Positions 9,001 through 15,252 of a DNA stretch of 15,252 nt are shown piece by piece. The position numbers were made by a program, and so were the translations under genes. How positions within the stretch are numbered: the stretch's first letter is position 1; each line of letters opens with the position of its first letter. Source of the DNA: Haplosporangium gracile (lineage: Eukaryota; Mortierellomycota; Mortierellomycetes; Mortierellales; Mortierellaceae); contig JAAAUF010000747.1 of assembly GCA_015499985.1 (NCBI GenBank), forward strand, positions 5,535-20,786. The letters are read 5' to 3'. The notes under the pieces are model-generated. The model did no database searches. It was not told the origin of the DNA and saw only the letters and a program-made list of their open reading frames with translations.

Positions 9001-12000
9001 CTTTTCAACTTCCACAATTTTCTCGACCTCGACAATCCTGTCGACGGGAACTTCCACAATTTTCTCGACCTCGACAATCTTTTCGACAGGGACCTCGACG
9101 ATCTTCTCCACTTCGACAATCTTCTCAACCGGCACCTCGACAATCTTTTCCACCTCGACAATCTTTTCAACCGGCACCTCGACAATCTTTTCCACCTCAA
9201 CAATCTTCTCAACCGGCACCTCGACAATCTTCTCGACCTCAACGATCTTCTCGACTGGCACCTCCACAATCTTCTCAATCAGCATACTCTTGTCGACGGG
9301 CACTTCGACAATCTTCTCAACGTGCACAATCTTCTCCACTGGAACTTCAACGATCTTTTCGACTGGCACCTCCACAATCTTCTCGACTTCCACGATCTTT
9401 TCAACTGGGACCTCGACGATCTTCTCAACTTCGACAATCTTTTCAACCTCCACGATCTTGTCGACGGGTACCTCGACGATCCTCTCCTTCTCAACAATCT
9501 TCTCCACCTCGACAATCTTCTCGACTGGGACTTCGACAATCTTCTCGACCTCAACAATCCTCTCAACCTCCACAATCTTCTCGACTGGAACCTCGACGAT
9601 CTTCTCCTTCTCGACAGGGGCGGGGATCAATCCAGGGATAGAGTGGATCCAACTCTCAATGGGCTCCGAGGCGGTCTCCTGATCCTTATATTCTGTTGCA
9701 GGCTTGGCGGGTTCAGTCGACTTTGCAAGAGCCAGCTCCGCAAAGAGTCCACCACCATGCATGGGTGAGACTGGGCGCATCGAGGGCAGGCTGCGGTCGT
9801 CTTCGTCAGCAGCTCTTGTCTCCTGTCCTCCCAATCCTAAAAGTGTCTCGCCCGCAGCAGCACCGGCACCGACAGCAGCAGTACCAGCAACAACAGGGTC
9901 CAGTCCTCCGAAACGCAAGTGCTCGATGGTCTCTTCGCTGTCAGCTAACATCTTGGCAAGCTCCTCTTTCTCCGACTGTAACTCGTCCTTGGTGGCCAAC
10001 AACTGCTCCTTCTCCGAGATCTCCTTGCTCAGCTTGGCCTGGAGCTCGCTGATGATCGACTGCTGGTGAGCAAACGAGGTCTCTCGGGCCAGCGAGGCAA
10101 CCTTGGGCTCGGGTACTCCAGAAATCACAGCTGCAGAGGCAGTACCGGGCAAATCTTCGTTACTGGGCAGACGAGGGGGTGCCTGGATCAAGACGGGTGC
10201 CTCGACGGGGCTCTCGGGCTCGAGCAACAACTCCTCCCTCTCCTGAGCAAGTGCAATCGCTTCCATGGTCGCCTTCTTGGCCAGCTTCTGTTGCTGGGCC
10301 GCCATGTTCACTTTGAGTTCCTCCATCTTCTTTATCAAGTCGGACTTTTCGCGCTGGATTCCTGCGCTGTGTTTCCGCATGGCTACCATGTCTTGCTCAT
10401 GCCGAGACTTTGTCAACTCCAATTGGCCAGCAGTCCGCTCCTCCTTGTCCTTCATCTGTTCCACTTGCTCCGATGCTGCTGCAAGTGCCTTCTGGACCTT
10501 GCCATTCTCGTGCAGCGACCGCGACAGCTGCTGCTGAATATCCGCACACTGTGTCCGAAGCTCTTGGTTCATCAACTCCAGATTCCATTGGTCTTCCTTC
10601 AGGCGCTCTAATAATCATAACAAAGAAGGATCCCTTATGTCAGTCGACATACATAAACAAGCGCACATGTATGTAAACAAACGACATATGCAAAAGTGAG
10701 GAGCTGAAACAAAACAGCAAAAGAGCTCAAAAAACCAGCTATATCCAGACACTCACCATCGCTCTCCTCGCGCATACGTCGTTGCTTGTTAAGAGCATCA
10801 ATGATCCTTTCTTGCTCAGAGATCTTGGTATCGTATTCCTGGTTCAACTTTTCCTTCATCTCGGCCTGCGAAGTCCAGTAACGAACCTGGTTCAACAGCT
10901 CCTCCTGGATCTGAACGGGGAATGCAGGGTCGTTGATCGAAGGGGCTGAGGGAACCACGACCTTGTGGCGCCGGGGCTTGGTGATTGTCTGTGTTGGCAG
11001 TACGCTCGAGGGCAGCGCACTTGGCCCAAGGACATTCGACCCCGACCGCGTCGTCGAGTCTGCTTGAGGAGGTTGAATCGCTATCGTAGGCTACAATTCA
11101 TACAACAATAAAGAGTAAGGCGAATGTTCGGAAGGACGGCATGACACCAACGACAAAAAAAAGGAGTAATGGGGAGAGACTGGTGTTTACTCTCGAAGTA
11201 TTCATGCACAGCGTTCGCAAGGGGAGACAGTTCAAGGCTTTGTTCACTCTCACTATCTCACTCTCCCCTATCTTCTTGGCAGCTCGAAGGAGAAAGAAAG
11301 ATACTACAGGATTGAATCACCCATCTTGCGGCAGTTTACTGCTCTTTACTTTTTTGCTCTTCACAAAAGAAAGCAAGAAATAGTGGTACCATATCCGCAA
11401 TGTGCTCTTGTGCATTGCCCTCTCATCATTCTCACCATTGCCCTATTGTTATCTTTCTATCGCCTTTCCCCTCCACTCACAGATACAGCATACTAGTAGA
11501 AAAGCGAAAAGTAGCTTGAATGTAATACCCTCAATACCGCCAAGAATAGACAATCCTCAGTTCTCAGAAACCGCAGAAAAAAGAAAAAAAAAAACAAAAA
11601 AAAAAACGAGAGCCACAAAACTCCCACCTCTAAACCGACATCCCCCAGTCTCCAGCCTAAGTAAACAATTGCGAGCGATAATAATAAACCAAGCTGGTTC
11701 ATTGTAGCCCCTTCTCCCCAACGCAATCCCACTCTCCAATAGGGGCCGCAATGTAATTAACTTTCATATGCGCTTGTATATGTTGAGAGCACTTATTTTT
11801 TTAGATGGAGATTATTTTTTCTTAGTTGTTAAAGTGAGCAGAAGGACAATGGTTGGGTGGTTGGGTGGTGGTTTAGCGCTATTTTGTGCGAATTGTGCCA
11901 ATTGTCCGCTGGAATGGGAACACGGACAAGGCGAACCCACTCCTCCCCTTCCAACGGACAAAAGTGAAAAAAGAAACGTAAGAAAGGAATAGCAAGGAAA

Positions 12001-12689
12001 TATAGAGAAACAAGAAGGTGTGCAAAGGAGAGAGAGAGAGGAGAAAGGCTGTAACCCCAAAGGAATGCAAGGAATGTGGTTGCAGCACAATTGCGTGGAA
12101 AATAAAAAGAAATATACAGTGCAAGCAAGCATTACACCAGAGTAAAACAAGAAAAAGGAAAAGAAAAGTAATCCTTCGTTTTTTCGAGCCCATCGTGCAA
12201 GGAAAGGGCACACCTGAGTGAAAACAGAAATAAAGTAATGCTTCATCCTTCCATGTCCACCATACAATGACAAAAAGTCAAGTGTACTGTCCATTTGATA
12301 TAGGCAAAAGTCCTGTTTCTTACCAGCTGTGCGTCGATGAGTCCCTTGAGTCCCAGGATGCCATTCTGCCCTTCCTGAAAATTCTTGTCCAGCATTGCAA
12401 ATTGTTCCCGTAGTGTGTCTGGCAAGGGTTCCTGCTTTTGTTGTTGTTGCCGTCCTGCTCCTGCTGATGCTGCCTCCTGTTGCTTGAGTTCCTGGAGTTG
12501 GTCGAAGCAGTGCTTGAGGTCCTCCTGGCGCTTGACAAAGAGAAGTCCGATGGTCTGGGTGAGCTGGAGGTCGTTATGGATGTCCATAAGGCGAGTCTCG
12601 AGCTCAGCCCTGGCCTGGTCGACGGTCTGGAGACTGGCAAGGGCGGTTGTTGGTTGTGGCTGATGAGGCCATTGGGAATCGGACATCAT
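6040..12689 (-). CDS. Num1/ApsA/Mcp5-like cortical dynein anchor with PH domain
   Basis: Five exons (12689-12324, 11090-10757, 10607-7179, 7062-6917, 6696-6040, TAG) give 1643 residues with all joins in frame. Family members sit at the cell cortex, bind membrane phosphoinositides through a C-terminal PH domain, and anchor dynein for nuclear migration; yeast Num1 also tethers mitochondria. Residues about 25-75 are helical, with DLQLTQTIG resembling the Num1/ApsA N-terminal coiled coil. Coiled-coil-like sequence follows at about 170-360 and 412-466. Residues about 565-825 are EKIVEV/EKIVEVPV repeats. A long Ser/Thr/Pro-rich region leads to the PH domain (about 1314-1432): MIQAITQTMIGDYLWKYTRR, HRRYFWVHPY, TIYWS, then LKLTAPTREKHELWYQ and SLAYLLSRPSTP across exons 3-5. 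A 200-residue tail carries a basic KKGSFNRLQSMFGR patch and an acidic Asp/Glu run (about 1603-1622). ATG 12686 is an alternative start. The family call is strong; the exact residue limits are estimates. Confidence 0.88.
6712..6733. repeat. T12A10 tract (self-complementary)
   Basis: Twelve T (6712-6723) are followed directly by ten A (6724-6733). The tract can pair with itself and lies close to the acceptor of NUM1-like intron 4. Confidence 0.8.
6783..6910. repeat. 24-bp minisatellite within NUM1-like intron 4
   Basis: Units begin at 6783, 6807 and 6831 with exact 24-base spacing (gtgaaaacaaacaaggcgaa and close variants). A 23-base unit at 6855-6877 and shortened copies of the gaaaacaaacaa core follow, to about 6910. 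The unit is A-rich on the + strand. Confidence 0.85.
7063..7178 (-). other. NUM1-like intron 3
   Basis: The donor is GTACAT at 7178, a non-standard hexamer. The acceptor is CAG ending at 7063. The split codon restores Ala in EQRAKSALIIAVFQITDENT, matching the ApsA-type PH domain. Confidence 0.85.
8832..9615 (-). repeat. Coding tandem repeat: EKIVEV / EKIVEVPV array
   Basis: About 36 consecutive units of six residues (EKIVEV) or eight (EKIVEVPV) lie within the NUM1-like protein. In the middle they alternate to give a 14-residue (42-base) super-unit. Variants include DKIVEV, ERIVEV, EKIVHV and one divergent DKSMLI unit near 9280-9297. Third codon positions vary between units while the amino acids hold, so the DNA repeat is much less exact than the protein repeat. 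Confidence 0.92.
10608..10756 (-). other. NUM1-like intron 2
   Basis: The donor is GTGAGT at 10756 and the acceptor is TAG ending at 10608. The split codon restores Glu and continues a coiled coil (REESDERLKEDQWNLELMNQ). Confidence 0.9.
11091..12323 (-). other. NUM1-like intron 1, unusually long (1233 bases)
   Basis: The donor is GTAAGA at 12323, after GLIDAQL. The acceptor is GTAG ending at 11091, before PTIAIQPPQAD. Both sides are in phase 0. No convincing coding exon was found inside: its - strand reading frames are hydrophobic, low-complexity readings of purine/pyrimidine tracts. It contains an A-rich stretch around 11577-11607. Either it is one long intron, or it also holds an alternative promoter or first exon. 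Confidence 0.65.
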
Positions 12690-12834
12690 TTGTTTGCAGC
12701 CGAGATCCCTTCTTTGTTGATGATGAGTGAATGAGCTTTGTACTTTTGGTCAGTCAGAAGGAGAGGGTGGGACGAGAAGAAGGAAGACTATATGTAGCAC
12801 GAGGTAGAAAAGGAAAAAGGGGTATTTGTTGATT

Positions 12835-12855
12835 GATATGATATGATATGATATA
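12835..12855. repeat. (GATAT)n microsatellite
   Basis: Four tandem gatat units plus one base lie in the presumed leader or promoter of the NUM1-like gene. Confidence 0.85.
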
Positions 12856-13321
12856 CGCTGTGCTTGTGCTATGGAAGGGTATGATGTGTGTTGTTTGTTT
12901 GTTTGCTGTTGTTGCTGTCTCTTTCCCTTGGGGGAGGGGGGCGTATGTGAATGGAGAGGAGGTGATGAAGGAGGGAATAGGTAAAGATAAAAGGCGGAAG
13001 GAATAAAAAAAAATAAAAAATAAAAAGGTGAAGGGGAACGAAAGAGGAACAAAGAAAAAGAAAAAGGAAAAAAAAGAAGGAAAAGGGGCGGCAGGAAAAG
13101 AAAAAAAAAATAAAAAGGGAAAAAAAAGGAGACAGTCAAGTTTGAGACGAGTGGAAGTGGGCGAGAGTGAGACACGGCTACTCACCAAAATTACTTTATT
13201 TTTGCTTTTTGCTTTTTGGTATCCTTCTATCTAATATAATATATTGATCGTACCTGAAATATCAGTTGGTGGCACACACTCCCCATGGGCTATGGACCAT
13301 GGACCATGCATCCTACCTCTT

Positions 13322-13336
13322 TCTCTCTCTCTCTCT
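13322..13336. repeat. (TC)n microsatellite
   Basis: A short dinucleotide TC run lies in the intergenic region, flanked by further T/C-rich sequence. Confidence 0.75.
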
Positions 13337-13667
13337 CTTTTTCCTTTTTTTCTTGTCGTTCGTGTCTCGTTTTCTTGGTTTGAAATATTCTTCTTCCTCT
13401 ACCACCCTCTTCCCTTTCTCTCCTAGTCCTCGCTTCTCGTCCTCACTCGCAAATCTCCCTTGTCTGAACCGACACTCCCCTTCTATAATTCCCCCTTTCC
13501 TGCTCACAACTCTCGCTCTCGCCATTTTTTAAAGGACCATTGCCAAGGGACAAGAGAGAAAAAGAAGGCCTTTATATTCGGTCAAACAGTCAAGCGCCAG
13601 TCATCCATCCGTACCAGCTCTCATTTTGTGAACATCAAAAAGGGTCACGGTCGTATTGCCACTTTTT

Positions 13668-13697
13668 TGTTGCTGTTGTTGTTGTTGTTGTTGTTGT
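13668..13697. repeat. (TTG)n microsatellite
   Basis: TTG/GTT trinucleotides run in tandem, with one gctg interruption near the start. Confidence 0.85.
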
Positions 13698-13751
13698 CGT
13701 TATAGATGAACACATTCTTTTTCATTGTTCGGGAGGCAAACATTCAAACAG

Positions 13752-13770
13752 ACAAACAAACAAACAAACA
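13752..13770. repeat. (ACAA)n microsatellite
   Basis: Tandem acaa tetranucleotides (gacaaacaaacaaacaaaca) lie about 60 bases after the TTG repeat. Confidence 0.85.
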
Positions 13771-14263
13771 GGGAGTCAGAGCCTTCATCCTTTTTATTTC
13801 TCTCTTTCTTCTTTGCGGAGTCGTATTGTCTTTCTTTTTCTTTTTCTCGCAAGATGGAAGAAAGAGTAATTGTTATATTGAATGAAAAAAGGTTGAGAGA
13901 AAATAGACACAGGGAAGGGACAGAGTGATAGAGTGAATAAGAGAGTATAGCAAAGGCTTAGAAGAACGGAGAGGACCACGGTTCTGTTTGGATGAGATTG
14001 TCCGGTGTTCCCTAGGGGAAAACAGAAGAGTTTTAGAAGAGCAGGGACAGACACAATGCAGTCTCGAGTAGATTATCTAGTGTTCTTCAGACGACAAGCG
14101 CGTCAATTGAAGAGCATAGCCACTATTGATGACCATTGATCAATTGAACAAGTACATGAACATAGTAAGGCGATACGTACGGAGAGAGGGGAAGGTGACA
14201 AAAAGACGCGCATTTGATTATTTTTTTTATCCTTGCTGGAGATGCGGTGAATGTGGGGCGCCA

Positions 14264-14290
14264 TGTTGTTGTTATTGTTGTTGTTGTTGT
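14264..14290. repeat. (TTG)n microsatellite, second copy
   Basis: A second TTG tract, interrupted by one tta, is followed by tcgtaattg. Like the tract near 13668, it continues into a tcgt tail. Confidence 0.8.
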
Positions 14291-14625
14291 CGTAATTGTT
14301 TGTTATTGTCTATCCCTGCATGGACTGACAGATGGATGTTTTACGGACATGGAAATGGTAAAATAGTACGCGCCACTCTGTCGATATGTGTGTCTAGTTT
14401 AGACCGCAGCATATATGTGTGTGCGTGTGTGACATAGAAACCAGCAACCAGTGTACAAGATTAGTACAGCCAATCATTTCAGTAGTCACAGAGACTCACA
14501 TAAGGAAGAGGATTTTTTTTTTTTTTTTTGATGTTCACATGTCTACGGATCTTTCTGTTTTCTTTGTCATATTCTTGCACTCGCATTCGCACTCGGAGCA
14601 AATCGAACTAATGTCCCTTTGTCTT

Positions 14626-14663
14626 ATTGTCTGACAATAATCATCTTAAACATGTCAGACAAT
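14626..14663. repeat. 11-bp inverted repeat ATTGTCTGACA / TGTCAGACAAT
   Basis: The arms 14626-14636 and 14653-14663 are perfect reverse complements with a 16-base loop. The left arm is extended to a small palindrome of its own (attgtctgacaat). Confidence 0.8.
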
Positions 14664-14691
14664 GCGCCTGCTTGTCCAAGCAACCACAGGA

Positions 14692-14711
14692 GGCGGGGGG
14701 AGGGGGGGGGG
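14692..14711 (+). repeat. G-rich tract, possible G-quadruplex
   Basis: The + strand reads ggcgggggga followed by ten G, with only one C and one A interrupting. Long G runs like this can form quadruplexes. Confidence 0.6.
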
Positions 14712-14717
14712 ATTGTA

Positions 14718-14740
14718 TGCATGGTGTGCATATCCATGCA
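14718..14740. repeat. Inverted repeat TGCATGG / CCATGCA
   Basis: Perfect 7-base arms at 14718-14724 and 14734-14740 flank a 9-base spacer. The repeat starts a few bases after the G-rich tract. Confidence 0.75.
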
Positions 14741-14783
14741 AGTACTGCACTTGGTGACCGTCAATCAGAGTTCCCTATCGCAT

Positions 14784-14800
14784 TCAGTTCCATGAACTGA
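14784..14800. repeat. Inverted repeat TCAGTTC / GAACTGA
   Basis: Perfect 7-base arms surround a cat centre. It may be a dyad site for a dimeric regulator or may occur by chance. Confidence 0.7.
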
Positions 14801-15198
14801 GAAGAAAAAGAAGCACTCTACATATAAATATCTACATACCATTGCCACGAGGTGAAAGGTGAAAGGTGTGAAAGGGACAAAAAAGACTAACCAACCATAA
14901 AGAGATAAGATTGCACACACAAACAAATTGCCATTCGCCCTTCTTTTTTTTTTTCCAGTCAGTCAGTGGTCGTCCCTCTGTTCACTTTGTCACACCCCTC
15001 CTTCCAATCTCCCCCCGTCCCTTCCTGCATACAGTACCAGTACCGTACAATCATCCTCACTCTCGCTCTTTTTCCTTTCCCCGGACATTCTTTCTTTCCT
15101 TTTTTCCTTTTTCCTTCTGTTCTCTCACACTCCCTCCTCTCGCGCTCTCTTCTTTTCTCCTCTTCCGTTTCTTTCCTTCTCTTCTCTTCTCCTCTCGT

Positions 15199-15252
15199 TC
15201 TCTTTCTCTTTCTCTTTCTCTTTCTCTTTCTCTTTCTCTTTCTCTTTCTCTT
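15199..15252 (+). repeat. (TCTCTT)9 hexanucleotide repeat, running off the window
   Basis: Nine exact copies of tctctt end at the last base of the window, inside a longer CT-rich stretch. It is a polypurine/polypyrimidine mirror-type tract, so its true length is unknown. Confidence 0.95.

Larger units (their letters stand above)
12690..15252. other. Gene-poor upstream region (2.5 kb)
   Basis: No convincing gene was found on either strand; the open frames here are short and low complexity. The part next to 12690 is purine-rich on the + strand, that is pyrimidine-rich on the NUM1-like coding strand, and should be its leader and promoter. From about 14930 to the end the + strand is strongly CT-rich, as expected just upstream of a + strand gene beyond the window. 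Several microsatellites and palindromes lie between. Confidence 0.55.

Noticed and set aside
8304..9278. A 324-residue - strand Arg/Ser/Leu-rich frame
   Set aside because: It is an out-of-frame reading of the NUM1-like exon 3, which has the correct frame with coiled coils and the PH domain on both sides.
8832..9615. A CRISPR-like array
   Set aside because: Units are contiguous, protein-coding and without unique spacers, in a eukaryotic gene.
8978..9682. A 234-residue + strand frame of STGTSTIF repeats that looks like an adhesin or ice-binding repeat
   Set aside because: It is another antisense frame of the same coding repeat. The periodicity comes from the NUM1-like gene.
8413..9768. A 451-residue + strand open frame rich in DNLF/HLDNL motifs, antisense to the NUM1-like repeat
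   Set aside because: It is the reverse-strand reading of the EKIVEV array. Repeats of a short unit without stops stay open in several frames, and the frame has no start context, introns or family match.
11812..12294. Hydrophobic - strand frames inside the long NUM1-like intron, possible small membrane proteins
   Set aside because: They are Phe/Leu/Ser-rich readings of purine/pyrimidine tracts in three overlapping frames, with no conserved pattern.
12750..13188. - strand frames of 141 and 144 residues just upstream of the NUM1-like start
   Set aside because: They are low-complexity Phe/Pro/Ser readings of a polypyrimidine leader, and two frames look equally open.
12690..15252. tRNA, rRNA or transposon remnants
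   Set aside because: No tRNA box pattern, terminal repeats, target-site duplications or transposase-like frame could be seen by eye.

Overview
The window reads as intron-containing nuclear DNA of a filamentous fungus. The reasons are short GT-AG introns with recognisable branch points (one is a perfect TACTAAC), AATAAA signals, long pyrimidine-rich leaders, many microsatellites, and a cortical dynein-anchor gene (Num1/ApsA/Mcp5 type) whose PH-domain family is fungal. The intron density and the overall look suggest an early-diverging lineage such as Mortierellomycotina. That placement is an impression, not a proof.

Layout. (1) Positions 73-965, + strand: the 3' three exons of a CHMP1/Did2-type ESCRT-III gene; its start lies before the window. 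(2) Positions 1239-3515, - strand: a six-exon gene for the ER glucosyltransferase ALG6, convergent with CHMP1. (3) Positions 3850-5481, - strand: a single-exon gene with a proline/glutamine-rich N-terminal half and a C-terminal domain that resembles the C-terminal region of SARA/endofin (ZFYVE9/16) and, more weakly, Suppressor of fused. (4) Positions 6040-12689, - strand: a five-exon gene for a 1643-residue Num1/ApsA-like cortical anchor. It has N-terminal coiled coils, about 260 residues of EKIVEV/EKIVEVPV repeats, a C-terminal PH domain and an acidic tail. (5) Positions 12690-15252: about 2.5 kb without a recognisable gene, rich in microsatellites, palindromes and pyrimidine tracts, ending inside an exact hexanucleotide repeat. 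It probably holds the NUM1-like leader and promoter, and perhaps the upstream region of a + strand gene beyond the edge.

The four genes do not form an obvious functional system. They are housekeeping or cell-organisation genes: endosomal membrane scission, N-glycan precursor assembly, a possible endosomal/signalling adaptor, and dynein/nuclear positioning. Exon joins were derived by hand from reading-frame continuity, splice consensus and recalled family alignments. All joins keep the frame, but none was checked against transcripts. The points most worth a second look are the repeat array of the dynein anchor, its 1.2-kb first intron, two TQT motifs that may bind dynein light chain, a 24-bp minisatellite in its last intron, and the FYVE-less SARA/SUFU-like protein.
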